A stretch of DNA of 64,000 nucleotides, from positions 12,409,368 to 12,473,367 of the forward strand of contig CM040453.1 of NCBI GenBank assembly GCA_022749755.1, written 5' to 3'. How positions within the stretch are numbered: the first letter of the stretch is position 1; each line of letters begins with the position of its first letter. Positions 51,655 to 64,000 of the stretch are shown here, one piece after another. Both the position numbers and the translations under genes were made by a program. The notes beneath the pieces were generated by a model. The model was not told where the DNA came from, did not search any database, and saw only the letters and a program-made list of their open reading frames with translations. The stretch is from Azadirachta indica (Eukaryota > Streptophyta > Magnoliopsida > Sapindales > Meliaceae).

Positions 51655-53055
51655 AAAATTATCAAATTATCAGAAGATATAAAATTTTAAAATAAATTTA
51701 ATATATTTTCTCTGACTTTTTGTTAATTTTATTAAAAATTAAATCATAATTTATTACTATTTTTATTTATTTTTTTATTTATATAGGTTAATAAAATAAT
51801 TGAAGTAAATATATTAATAAAATTTAATATTTTGTTGTAACAAAATTTCTATTAGTTGAAATATTTTATATAAATTATCTCAATGAAGCTTATGATTATT
51901 GTTAATTATTTATGAAAAAATCAAGTATTTGTTATTAAGAATATTATACTTTACTCCTTTAACTTTTAAAAAAAGCTAATATGTCTCCTGAATTTTTTTA
52001 GAAAAATAAGATACCTCATAAAAATTATTATTTATATCTTAATTTGACTATTTTATATCTCTTTTATTAAAAATATCTAAAATAATTATATTTTTTTTTT
52101 ATTTTTTTATTTTGTAATAACTAATATAATCTTATTTTCACATTTAGATTTAAAAATTATAATAATATTTTGACTCTTAATTATTTGTTTCCTTCCAAAT
52201 CTATTATCAAATATATATAATATTTAATTATATATTCTCTAAAATATATCGTATTGTTAAAATAGTTTATTTTAAAAATTTTTTATAATTAAGATTGTCA
52301 AAATTATGTATAATTGTGTAAACATTTAATAAATTTTGACAACAGATTTTATGTTATAAAAAATTTTACAATTAATTATACATAATTTTCTAAATAAACT
52401 ATTTTAATTATATAATATATTTTAGAAATTATATATGATTAGATATTATAAATATTTAATTAGAAATTTTAAAGGAAAAAATAATAAACGGTTAAAATAT
52501 TATTATAATTTTTTAAATTTAAATGTTTATAATAAGATTATATTAATTATTATAAAATAAAAAAATAAAGATAATATGATTATTTTATATATTTATAATA
52601 GTAGAGAGGTAAAATAGTTAAATTAATATATAAATAGTAACCTGGGAGGTATCTTGACTTTCTCTAAAAATAGAGAGACATCTCACCTTTTTTAAAATTC
52701 GGGAGATGTATTGACTTTTTTTCGAAATATAAAAAAGTGAAGTCTAATGTCTCTTTTTATTATTATATTATTTTAATAATATGTGACTTGATGATGTGAA
52801 TTTTGTAATTTCACATACGAAAAATTCATTTATTATTGTGAAAAGATATAAAAAAAATTTAATTTTTATTATAAGATTTGATGAAAAATTAAAATTGAGA
52901 ATAATTAATATTAATGATAAATTAAAATTTTGATAATTGTAAGAGTTAATTTATGTTAAATACTTTAAATGTATATTCAAGTAAATAAATTTAATATTTT
53001 TTTAAGATTTGCATTGAGTTTAGTAGTACTCAACCATTATAAAATTATTGATTTA
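51655..53055. repeat. Dispersed AT-rich repeat, copy 2, split by a nested insertion
   Basis: Collinear with 20,690-21,245 on both sides of a foreign block at 51,938-52,755. Without that block the two copies have about the same length. Confidence 0.65.
51938..52755. mobile_element. Foldback (long terminal inverted repeat) element nested in a repeat
   Basis: About 820 bp made of two arms that are near reverse complements over most of their length (about 51,938-52,330 and 52,345-52,755). Left-arm words such as tatgtctcctgaattttt, aagatacctc and atcttaatttgactattt reappear inverted on the right as cgggagatgta, gaggtatctt and aaatagttaaattaat. Imperfect flanks ttgttatta and tttttatta could be a 9-bp target duplication, as in Mutator-like elements. 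No coding capacity. Confidence 0.7.
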
Positions 53056-53179
53056 AACTAAGCTAAAATAATAGATGTAAAATAGAAACTCTAAAATTAG
53101 AGCTTAAGTTTGTACAGTCATGAACATCTTAGTTTATTTTATTTCCTTTTTTTTAGGGTGTTTGTTTATGTTAAGTAAA

Positions 53180-53202
53180 AGAGAGAGAGAAAGAGAGAGA
53201 GA
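53180..53202. repeat. (GA)n-rich microsatellite
   Basis: agagagagagaaagagagag run in AT-rich intergenic DNA. Confidence 0.8.
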
Positions 53203-56162
53203 AATTTATATACATTTTATTTTTTATCTTTTTAGTTTAATTCTAATGTTAATATTTTTTTCTTGATAGTAAAATAAGAATTAATAGATTTAAAATTATG
53301 GGTTTGACCTTAAAATTAACAAAAATTAAATGGGTAAAAAAAGATGGGTTTATTAAAAATTATGGACTTAGTTTCAAAATGCTGAGCTTGAAATTAATAG
53401 AAAAATAGGCCGGAATTCTGTTTAGACCCAAACAAGGATGGGCTCAGGATAGGACTCCTCGACCTAGTCAATTCTGGTTCCTGTCCTTATCCCGTTACTA
53501 TCCCCACTAATATGTTGTAAATAGTGGAGATTAAATTATTGATTATGAGAAAATTATATTATATTTTATTATTTTACCAAAGTCTAGGAAATAAAATGAT
53601 AATGTCATGTTAGGTGAACCTAATAGAAGTTAAGTCAAGGAATGTCTCTTTCTATTTTCTTCGAATTCAGGATGTATATATCTAGCATATCCTAGAAACC
53701 CAAAGAGTATATAGTCGTTTTCTAGAAGTTAAGGGGCTAACAAGAATATCTCTAATAATAATTTTGTTTTAAATTTTTTAAACTAATAAAACAAAATAAA
53801 CTTTTTGAATTTAATATGTTACTCCGTAATAAGTTGTAAATAACGAAAAATAAGTTTAGGGATTAATATAATACTATTTTAATATATCAAAAGTTAAGAG
53901 TATTTTCCTAAAGGAGTATTTAGCAAACTTTAAAAATCAAGGAGAAATCAATTTCTTTCTCAAAAGTCATGAGGGTAAATAGGGATATACACAATTATTT
54001 TTAGAGTTTAGGATGATGGAGGATAAATAAGGTTAAATTATGTTAAGAAATTTTTAATATTTATTAATTTAATTATCATTTGTTTAGCAAATTACTTAAT
54101 GTTTATTTAGGTAATTATTTTTTATTTATTTAGATCTCAGTTATTTATCAGTGTAGACTTTTGCGTTTTATTATTATTCAAATTTAAGATGGTATGAGAG
54201 TATCAAGCATATTTTGTACCACCATAACTAAAGGATAATTTAGTAATTATAATAAAACAATGATCTTCTCTAACAGGATTAAATTCCAAGGAATCATGCG
54301 GTATTTGTCAATATTTAATAAAATAAGCTCAAAATAAGGAGATTTTGAAAATTTTCCTATCGATTTTGAAGTAATATTTTCAAATAATTTGATGTAATAT
54401 TCTCAAATCTTAATTTGTTAGGTATCTTCTAAATAAGATAAATTACAGCATGACGAGACAAAATTCCAAAGACAATAATCATGCCAAGTTTTCGACCTCA
54501 ATTAGCCAACAAAATAAATTATCAAAAAATCAATTCTTATTTTATTGATTTTAAACACACAATATCAACATGTATCTTTATTCCTAGTTAGTGTCAAATC
54601 AATTTTTCTGGTAATTAATATAAAATATAAAAACTGTAAAGATTGGAAACATGCCAAAACACAGAATATTTTACATTTAAATATCTTTGGTACTGTCATA
54701 TGTAATATAATGTAATATTCTGTCTCCACGTCTACATGATATAAAAATCACAAGTCATTTATAGAGTGAGAGAATTAATTCTCCATTAAGAATCTCATTT
54801 TGTTTGCAGATTTATTCTTAAATTTTACTACTCAATACATGTCTATTCTGTTAAAAGAATTCATAACTTAATTTAAATTTGTCTTTATTAACGATGGGTG
54901 AGATGTGATCACCAATCTTAATAATTTATTTAGTAAGAACCTTGTGTACAATAAAAATTATATAAGACTAAAACAATTGTGATTTATAAAAGATTAAGAA
55001 GCGAAAAATAAAGCAAAAGTTGATTGATTGAAATACAATTTAATTAAAATAAAACAAACATGAGACTTTACTATGTTAAATTATTAACTTAAAATTGTAA
55101 GCTTTTAGGTAAAGATTTAATGTAAAAAATAAACAAATAGATAAATGTGGTACAACCGGTTTTTTTGCTTTACCACAATTCTCCTTCACCAGAAACACAT
55201 TCTTTTTAGATCTCTAATTACTAATTAGGTTAAAAAGATATTACATAAGATACAATAAGTTATAGGTTTATTAATTAAGGCGACATTTTGCAAAGTGTGT
55301 CTTATAAAACGTTTTATATGTAAGTATGTATCTTATATGATACATTGTCTTGCTTTATGTGCAGGTATATATATATTTTTTACATAACTATGAGAGAAAA
55401 ATTTCAAAGGATTGTTTTTAAAAATATAAATTTTGGTATAAAGCTAAAATTCATGGTAGATCCTTGTAGAGGTCACAACATTAATAATAATAATAATAAT
55501 ATTAAAAACAAATTTAATAAAAATAAATTACTTTCAGAAAAATAGTTTTATTACAAAACTATCTTCATCAAACACAAATATTTAAAGTAATATACTTAGA
55601 AATTGAGTACAACATGAATTTACCATATTCTTATATCATGGGCAACTCAATTAATTAACTCGACTTAATAATTTCTTCTTTTTTTTAAAACTAGATATTT
55701 TCCTTTTAAGTAGTCTTTCATTCCCATATAAATTTGGGATTGGTGCTTTGAATTTTCATTAAAGTTTTGGTAACTAACTATAATTAAATAAAAGTATATA
55801 ATTCTCATATTTTAATAAATTGAAACTTTAATAAATAGTTTTAATACTATTAAAACAATTTAGTGCAATACACCGAATTTTAAAGACTTGAATATCCTTT
55901 TTTCTAAAAAAATATTATTTATTGTCAATGTATGATTAGCTCAAGACAAGACCATATAAATTATTGACTTGGTTAATTTGCCCAAGAAATAAAATTTTAA
56001 CTAAATATTAAATTAATTGAGTTCCAATATTTCCACTAATTGTAAAACAAAAAGGGAAACCATTTCTTTTTTTTTTTTTAAAAAGATAAAATTACAAATA
56101 AAAGCTTCAGCATAATTTTCTTCCTGTGCTCTTTCTTTCAAAAAATCCTCTTTGTTGTGGGT

Positions 56163-58367
56163 TTAATGTACAAACTCTAGAACTGCGTAATAAGCAATCA
56201 ACACCGGAAGTGATGCAATCATTCCAAAAATAACCCTGCAAAAAATTATTTTCAAATAAATAAATTAATTAAATTTCATGAATTAATAAAAATAAAAATT
56301 TAAATTTAAATTTAAATTACTTTTTATTAATAAAATTTCGTAATTTATTAACTTACGCAGTACTAAGCACATCTGCATGCAGTCCATATTCTTTAGCAAA
56401 TATAAAGGAAGTAATGGATTGTGGTAGTGCTGCCTGCAACAATTTAATATTAAAAAAATAAAAAAAATAATAACATAAATTTCTTAATAATTTATAGAAA
56501 ATATTTTCTGTATAGATCCTTAAGTTTTGGTCAAGCTTACATTTAATTATATTAATTTTAAAAATATTCACAAAAATTCCTTTTTCTTAGTTTAATTTGT
56601 AATTTTAACAAAAATAATAGTGTAATATATTTAACTTTTAAAATAATTACATTTAAATGAGTATTACAGTAATTATAAAAGAATTTAGAAATAATTTTTA
56701 ATTTTAAATCGTCTCGTAACTAATTTTTTATATTATTTATAAACAGATTTAACAACTTTTAATAATTGATATTATATGTCATGATATACGTTAATTACAT
56801 ACTTTAAATTTAATTTCACTTATTAAAAATATATATCTAATAATTTACAAATAATATAAAACATTATTTAAAGTTAACATGTATTGGTTCTTAACCATAA
56901 ATAGTTGATTTATACTAATAAAATCTTTTGACAAACGGGGTGGTGTACGAGCATTATTTTTAAAATAGAAGAGATCAAAATATACTTTTAATCAAACCTT
57001 TAGTTATTATTAATTACCTGAATGATAGAGACACGTAAAACGTCACCATGCAAACCCACAGCAATACAACCGATAGCCATTGCTGCTGGCCCTGCTATGA
57101 ACTTTAATGCCATTCCAAATACTGTCAAGCTTGGTCCACATGCTATCAAATTCTCTTGTAAAGCCATGAATATCCCTGCATACATGCACACAAAAAGTTA
57201 TGAATATCAAATTATCTTAAAATTTTAGTGGTTTGAAATATGCTTCATGCTTGTAAGTTATCTCGAATTCGAGCGATAACAGAGGAGAAAAATACCAGAC
57301 ACCCTCTCATTGTAGAATTGAGATACTTATAATAATAATAATATAAGTAGAGTTAAGATATTGTAAATTTAATTTTCTGAGTTATGAAACAGAGAAAAAA
57401 AATTCTTTTCATATATATGTATGCATGCGTGTATATATGTGTGTGTATGTATGTATGTATGTATGTATATATGTATGTATATACATAAAGAAGAAGACTG
57501 AAGCTCACCCATGCTAAACATAGCAGTGCCTGTTCCTGCTTTTGACATGATCAATATTGATCCCTCCATGATACTTGGCATTCCAAAATGCCACCTGGAA
57601 TCGTTGTGTATGTTGTTTTAGAAACATATATAATGTGTAATTATTTGACAAAATGAATACTTCGAGCATACTTAAGCATACCTGTTTGCTACCAAAGCCC
57701 AAGCTATGCCGATAATACAAGAATATGAATTAGGGTTTGAGGCTATTTTAAGCCAAACAACCTTCATCAATGACCAATATGAAGGCTGCTGCAGCTTTGA
57801 TGTGGATATTGCCTGATGATCAACGTTATTTCGACTTGATTCTAAATCTTTCTCACCATCTTCCACGTTGGTATTTGAGAAACTAGCCGTAGTTCCTGCC
57901 CTTCGAAACTCTAGAACGAATAATAGAACTGTAAGCCAAATAATGGCTTGAATTACAGAAGATTGAACAACAAGATCAACACCCGTTTGCCCATACATAG
58001 CTTTAATTAGAGGAACGCCAACAACGAGAGAATTAGTCAAAGTACACAAAGAGAAGCTTGTGATTGACCAGCAGTAGCTTCCTTTGCTGCTACACTTGGC
58101 CCAGAAAGCTAGCACAATCACAATAATCAGCTTGGAAAGTGCATCAGCTCCAATGAATCGGTAGTTCATTTGAAAAGGATCAACATGGGTTGTGAATTCA
58201 ACAGTGAAAAGAGGAAGAGTGAAGTAGCAAACAAAGCGATTTACGGCATCACATTGCTCTGGGGTGAAAATCTTCCACCATTTCACAGACCCATAACCTA
58301 ACAATAAAGCAACATATAGTGGCACCATAGCCACAATAACTTTGTAAACATCACCCCACCCAATCAT
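56163..58367 (-). CDS. PIN5: PIN-type auxin efflux carrier, short-loop (PIN5-like)
   Basis: Five exons on the minus strand: 58367-57682, 57594-57509, 57175-57018, 56433-56357 and 56235-56163. They give 359 residues. The protein starts MIGWGDVYKVIVAMVPLYVA and has about five membrane helices in residues 7-153. The hydrophilic loop is only about 45 residues (154-198), then come the NPNSY motif (from residue 211) and about five more helices, ending AYYAVLEFVH. The short loop and the sequence VKWWKIFTPEQCDA place it with the ER-localised short PINs, closest to PIN5 as I recall it. Family knowledge: PIN5 moves auxin between cytosol and ER lumen and so affects auxin conjugation. Start choice: an in-frame ATG at 58,451 exists, but a TATA box lies between it and 58,367, and family proteins start at MI. 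A MITE-like element sits in the third intron. Confidence 0.9.
56725..56862. mobile_element. Small MITE-like element in a PIN5 intron, copy 2
   Basis: The ends atattatttataaacagatt and tatctaataatttacaaata form imperfect inverted repeats matching the elements at 23,591 and 59,972. It lies within the 584-bp third intron. Confidence 0.45.
57440..57484. repeat. GTAT/TG-rich microsatellite in a PIN5 intron
   Basis: tgtgtgtatgtatgtatgta repeats in the second intron, between exons 57,594-57,509 and 57,175-57,018. Confidence 0.8.
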
Positions 58368-58430
58368 TCTTTTAGTGCTTGAAACAATTTGGAAGTGTTT
58401 TCTCAATTGATGAACTAAGAATAGTATGTA

Positions 58431-58438
58431 TTTATATA
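58431..58438 (-). promoter_or_regulatory. TATA box of the PIN5-like gene
   Basis: On the minus strand TATATAAA lies about 65 bp upstream of the MIGW start codon, implying a short leader of about 35 nt. This excludes the upstream in-frame ATG at 58,451 from the main transcript. Confidence 0.55.
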
Positions 58439-59971
58439 TGCAAAAGAACAAAGAACAAAGGCATTTTGCTTTTGCTTATAGTTATTAAAATTGTGTTGCT
58501 TGGTGGAAGTAAGTGATTCTATGCTGTGGATTCTTGAAGGAATGACATCAAATCTTTTATTTTTATTAAGTGCATGCAAATGTAATGCTGCTTTCACAAA
58601 TGGGTATGCGAGTGTTGATGGTCAGCAATTTTCTGTAGAATAAGGAATGAGGTCCAGCGTTTTATTCCACCCACCTTTGCAAATAGCATTGTCTGATCTA
58701 TATATATATATAGTTTTCTTTTAATTATTGCTATATTATTCTTACCATTATTACACCAAAGCTATATTCTAATAGATATGGTTCAGCATGAAACTTTGCT
58801 ATATATGCTTAATTTGTGTGGTTTAGATAGTGACATATAAGCAATTATAGCTAGCTAACTTGATTATCTTTTTCTTCTAATTGTTCTCTCCATCAGTTAC
58901 TAGAAACAAAAATTTTGATTAAGTCATAGGAAGAATAATGTATTTTTAGTGAAAGACTAACCAGAATTAGAGGCATCGTTTGATAAGCATATTTTCAATA
59001 AAGGTTTGTTAGTCTAATTGAAAAGAAGATTTTCGGCTTCAATTCTGCTTCAGAAGGAAGTAAATACAATTTGTTTGATTGTCCTAAATCCTCCATAGGA
59101 TACATGTGTCAAAAATTTATAAAATTCCTTTGTTCTTTTGTGTTATTTTGTTTTGATTTAAGTCCTATCTGATGGGAATTTTGGATAATTTCAGTAAGCA
59201 CTCAAAAAATTGGTCTACACTTGTATTAGTTTCAATTGCTGGTTACAAATTAACCTTCTTTATGATACAGGGCAAAATTAAGCATCAAAGAGTTTGAAAA
59301 AACATACCTATGCTTAAAAACAGTTGTCAAAAGCTTGAACAATTATCATTCAGAGTATAATACGTTAAATTCTTGTATTGGATACATAAGTCGTTATATC
59401 GATTGTTTTCTATATTTTATAATATAAGACATAATATTATGTAAATTTTGAAACTCCAAAATCTGAAACAGTTAACACAAAAGTTGAAACATATAATCAG
59501 TAAAACTTGAAAAAGAAATTATATGTATTGGCCTCAAAACTTGAAACTAATTATTACGATTTAGTTACTGGATGGTTGATTCGTGATTAAGAATCGAAAC
59601 TAATGGTGTTGTATTTATTTTTGGCAAACGTTATGGGTGCTTAGTGATATTATCCTTGACAAAACTATAGAGAAATGGTGGCACGAACCATGTGAATAAA
59701 GCAAGCATATAGAATAAATTCCATATTTTGCATTATCTTATATATGCTTATTGCCTAAAATCTAACAGTCTCCTAAATTCATACGAACCCATCATTAATT
59801 CATGGGATTATAGCTGTGAACTAAAATCCGCTCAATATACATATAAAATATTCCTCTTAAATTAACGGTTCTTGTTTCTGATGGAAAATTGGAATAGAAG
59901 TCCCGTATAACTGGCAAGAATTTATTGAATTATATATATATATATATATTACCCTTAATTTTATGTATTTT

Positions 59972-60140
59972 CTTATATTATTTATAAACAGTTAGATTTA
60001 ATTACTTCTAACAATTAAAAAATTATATCTTACATGCATATTAATTATAATATATTAATTATATATTAATTATATACATTAAATTTAATTTTAATAGATG
60101 AAAATGTGTAATTCTAATAACTTATAAATTATGTAATAAG
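59972..60140. mobile_element. Small MITE-like element, copy 3
   Basis: The left end attatttataaacagttaga and right end tctaataacttataaattat are near reverse complements, as in copies 1 and 2. Confidence 0.5.
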
Positions 60141-61281
60141 GGCTATGAATCCGTCCACACACGCACCCATATATATGTGTGTGTGTGTGTGTATAATATG
60201 GATTGTGTTAATTACGTATGAATTGCTTACTATTTCTCTTTTGAGTTTGAAAGGTGTAGAATACTAGAACTATTATTGCCTTCGACTTTTGAGGGAACAA
60301 ATTTATTCCTCTGCTGAAGGTTGAGTAGATGGGCATTTAGAGCAACTGTATTTGTAAGATTAATTAAAATATTCCCCTGGGGTACAAGAGCACCTCTAGT
60401 TTTATACTTTTATTCTTGAATTTGTGGGGTTTGATCACAATACCACATTCATGTATAATATATTCAATTGCTGTTTTTCCGTCAAATTCTTCTTAAAACT
60501 CTACTTTTCTTATTTATAATTTTAATTTTAATTAAAATAAGTAAAAATACATATCTAATACATATTTTAATTTATATTAAATACTCTTTAAACCCTATAG
60601 CACATATAATTCATTAGTACTTCTACTGAATTTTAAATTTTATTTAGTATAAACTATTTTTTTTTCAAACTGTAAATTAAATAAATAAATCTTTTATTTT
60701 TTAACAAATTATTGAGTTACAAAATTAACACAATAAATAATTATGCATAGACAATTGATCGTAAAACAAAAAAAATTTCAATCACAACACATAAAATTAG
60801 GTGGAAATTTTTTTGTAAGCAATTAATTGAGCACATTTTGAAAAAAACAATAGCAGTCATTTTAGAGATTAATAAAACATTATGAGAATTTTATTATTAT
60901 TATAATATTGTAATGGGATAAATAAAGAAAAGGAATCCTATAATGAATTAAAGAGATGACAATAACGTCACTCTAATATATATTGCTATAAAATAAAATT
61001 CTAATGTTTCAGTTTAATGCAAATTTAATATTTCATACTTTAAGTTTGTTGTGATAAAAGAGAGTTGACAATTCTTTTCAACAATTACTTTTATATTTTT
61101 TTAGTGTACACTAATTCTTTACGATGTCAAGAAGAAATTATTATTATTTTTTTATACGTATATGTTGTTGATTATGTAGTCATTAATTTATAATTTAGTC
61201 ACTAGAATGATGTTTCTTCCCATCAATTCAAAGTATGATTTAATGTATTAGAAAATGGCAATACTAGCACTTATGAGTATT

Positions 61282-61807
61282 TAAGATTTAGGTTATTAAA
61301 CTGATTAATTTAACAATTTTAAAAATATTTATTAAATTTTAATTTATTAAAAAATAACGATTATATTGTCTCAACAATTAGTACTTGATAAACATAACTA
61401 TTAAATGTTAAAATTTTGACAAAATAAATATATTTATCTAAAATATATTAATAAAATTAATAATAGTTTTATTTTTTAATAAATTGATAATACGATATAT
61501 TATTAATATATTATAAATTTATTTATTTTAAAAAATCATCATTTTATTTTTATTACATATATATTTTAACTATGTATAAATATATTTTATTTAAATTTTA
61601 ATATATTTTACTTACAAATTGATATTTATTTACATATTTTAGATATAATATACATTTATTTTTAGTTAAGAGTTTGAAAATAATTTTTTAGCAAACTACC
61701 ATTAAATGGGGACATAATTATTATTTTTTAATAAATTAAAATCTTAATTAATATTTTAAAAATTATTAGAATTAATCAATCTAATAAACTAAACTTTGAA
61801 GATCTTA
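61282..61807. mobile_element. Non-autonomous inverted-repeat element, copy 2
   Basis: The left end (aagatttaggttattaaact then aaaaataacgattata) is an imperfect reverse complement of the right end (tataattattattttttaa then aactttgaagatctt). No coding capacity. Confidence 0.5.
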
Positions 61808-62513
61808 AAGTCTTTTTTTTTAAATTTGGTGCTTAATTGTTAATTGGAAATGTTCTATCCCTTTGAAAAGTTTTCTTTTAGAATTAAAATGGGGTTTTAA
61901 TTTGAAATTTTTAAAATTAAACAAGCATTTAATTATTTATTTTAATATATATATATATGAGAAAATAACAACTTATTAAAAAAGGGTGTTAAAAATTTAA
62001 TCTAATTTAACTAATTCGTTTAATTCAATATGATTTAACCTATTTTTTAGTGAATTTGATGAATCATTGGATCAAATTACATACACATTCAACTAGATTA
62101 TTTCCTATAAACCTTTTTTTCATTATAAATTTATATTGCCAACATACATCCAATTTATAAAGACTAATTTAACACTATTTTAAATAAAAAATTAGTTTAT
62201 TGTATATAAAATTATGTGTATAATATATAAATGTAAATTGTACTTACATATTCAACTAGATTATTTCCCATCAACCTTCTTTTTGGTTGAAGTAAAATTT
62301 AAGAATAATACTGTGTGAAAGTTTAAAAGTTATAATTATGTTTTATTATAAACTTACAATTCTTATAATATTTTTTTTGATATATTTTAAAGAGCAAGTT
62401 TGTTTTTTTTTTTTTATAAAAAAGAATCTAATTTAGTTATTTATAGAAAAAGAACAAATTTCTTTTATTTGTTTAGAAGTTCAAATTAAGGAAAAATAAA
62501 AAATACAAGTTTT

Positions 62514-63118
62514 TAAGATATAATCTATTGGATTGATTAACCCTAATAGTTTTAAAAATATTCACGAAGATCTCAATTTACTAAAAAAATGATAATTATA
62601 CCTTTATTTAACGATAATGAGCAAAAAAAAATTATTTTTAAATTATTAACTGAAAATAAATATTAAAATAACTTTAAATATTATTTTATAAGATATTGAT
62701 AATTAAATATTTATTAATAGATACTAATGTAAATTTATTTTATTTTATAATATATTAACATTTCAACATTAATTACATATTACAAAATAAATAAAATATA
62801 TTATACTACGATAATTATGATGATATTATAATTTATATTTATGTATAGTTAAAATACATAAAAAATATAATAAAATATATTATTTATAAAATATATAATA
62901 TGTTAACAAATATTTATTTTTAATTCACTAAAAAATAATATTATAATTATTTTATTAATATACTTTTCACAAATATATTATATTTTATAATTTCAAAGAT
63001 TTAATAGTTATTTTTATTAAATAACTATTATCGACAGGGTTATAATTATTATTTTTTAATAGATATTTTTAAAACTATTAGGAGTCATTAGTTCAATAAG
63101 TTAAATCTTAAAGATTTG
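62514..63118. mobile_element. Non-autonomous inverted-repeat element, copy 3
   Basis: The left end (aagatataatctattggatt then cctaatagttttaaaaatat) is the reverse complement of the right end (atatttttaaaactattagg then ttaaatcttaaagattt) over about 80 bp. This is the clearest of the three copies. Confidence 0.6.
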
Positions 63119-64000
63119 TAAGTTCCTTACCCTTAAATAAATCATATGATACATTTTGTTTATCTTTAGTTAAATGTAATCAATATTAAATTTAAATACC
63201 TTTAATTATTTGGATTCAATTTAAAGTTTTTTTAATAGATCAAATTAGACATAATCGAAGTCCATTATATAGTGGATTAGGTTGAATTAAAAATTTTATA
63301 ATATAAATCATGGATGAAATATAAATTTGTTTTGTCCAAGTATTAGGTAATTATTATTTTAATTACAAAGTTTTTTAATTTGTTTATAGGTTGTAAAACC
63401 GTGTAGGCAACGCGAAAATCTGAATCAATGTCATGGGTCGGAATTTCTCGTCAAAACTAAATTTATTTCGGATTTAATTTTAAGTCAATTAAATGATAAT
63501 TTATAACATATACAATAAGGACAAATAAAAATTTTGACTGAAGTTAAAAGATCATTAAGATAAATTTTGAACCGAGAAATATTAAGTATTCGCTTGATAT
63601 AATTTTTTAAATAAATTTTTTATCAGTAGAAGTTTTTAATAAAATTTTTTTAGTTTCATAAATACCTTTGAAAAAAAATTAAATAATTATTTTAATAGAT
63701 AAAATTTTAAAATTATATTATAAGAAAATAATATAAAATCATTAAAATAAAAAAAATATTTTAAATAATTTAATTTTTTAAAAAATCTCAAAAAATAATC
63801 TACCGTCAAAAACTCATTCCCGCCACCAATCAAGTGACACTCAAAAAATTAAAAAGGTTTAACATTAAAAAATCACTTTTAGCAAATGAAAAAAATTAAA
63901 CCAAATGGATACTATATATGTATAAGCTTGATTAATAAATTTTAATTCACAATCATATAAATTTTATAAATAAGATCACACGTAATTGAAAATTGCAAAT

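Larger units (their letters stand above)
48700..56162. other. AT-rich intergenic region with repeats and a foldback element
   Basis: No gene seen. It holds a 104-bp tandem duplication (49,461-49,670), a dispersed repeat (51,655-53,055) with a nested inverted-repeat element (51,938-52,755), and a GA-rich run (53,180-53,202). Patches with CCTAGTCAATTCTGG-like GC-richer words occur near 53,410-53,510. Confidence 0.55.
58460..64000. other. AT-rich intergenic region with MITE-like elements
   Basis: No gene seen. It holds three inverted-repeat elements (59,972-60,140; 61,282-61,807; 62,514-63,118), AT runs near 59,931-59,950 and a GT run near 60,176-60,193. Confidence 0.55.

Noticed and set aside
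57369..57581. Minus-strand frame with a TYIHTHTYIH tail
   Set aside because: Read-through of the PIN5 exon 57594-57509 into a GTAT microsatellite in the intron.
58415..58451. Longer PIN5 start at the in-frame ATG 58,451
   Set aside because: It lies upstream of the TATA box and adds residues not expected in the family. Kept only as a finding to check.

Overview
This is nuclear DNA from a flowering plant, most likely a woody eudicot. The evidence is the split genes with AT-rich introns, the intergenic DNA of roughly 75-80% A+T by eye, and the plant-only families present: an NLR-type leucine-rich repeat gene, a ZFN1-type CCCH protein, a PIN auxin carrier, a DUF707 protein, and a plant pararetrovirus relic. 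The content would fit Citrus or a relative, but the sequence alone does not prove that.

Left third (1-20,040): a degenerate tandem duplication. Unit A holds the 3' LRR exons of a CC-NBS-LRR-type gene (241-4082), a long non-coding tract with a CTG-rich degenerate repeat, and a convergent LYR-motif gene (7590-8057, minus). Unit B repeats the plan with a broken LRR block (9846-10858), tail exons (15195-16420), the same CTG-rich tract and a second LYR gene (19521-19985, minus). A Copia LTR-gag fragment separates the units (about 8117-8972). The NLR intron of unit B has been opened by about 4.2 kb of foreign DNA. This includes an endogenous pararetrovirus fragment (12,663-15,194, minus) coding for part of a movement protein, a capsid region and a degraded zinc knuckle. 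A 272-bp tract beside the viral junction is identical between units A and B, while the neighbouring DNA is clearly diverged.

Middle (20,040-37,301): AT-rich intergenic DNA, then an intact seven-exon gene for a five-finger CCCH protein (25,881-32,926, plus; 441 aa, ZFN1-like) with three upstream ATGs and one GC-AG intron. A small two-exon gene follows for a secreted cysteine-rich peptide (36,791-37,301, plus; 118 aa).

Right half (37,302-64,000): long AT-rich gene-poor DNA with MITE-like and foldback elements. It is interrupted by a degenerate pseudogene (about 43,950-44,905, minus), an intact 14-exon DUF707 gene (45,060-48,416, minus; 368 aa) and an intact five-exon PIN5-like auxin carrier gene (56,163-58,367, minus; 359 aa).

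The genes do not form an operon or shared pathway. The connected part of the window is the NLR-LYR duplication and its invasion by mobile and viral DNA. Exon borders were set by hand from splice signals, reading frame and family conservation; no search was run.
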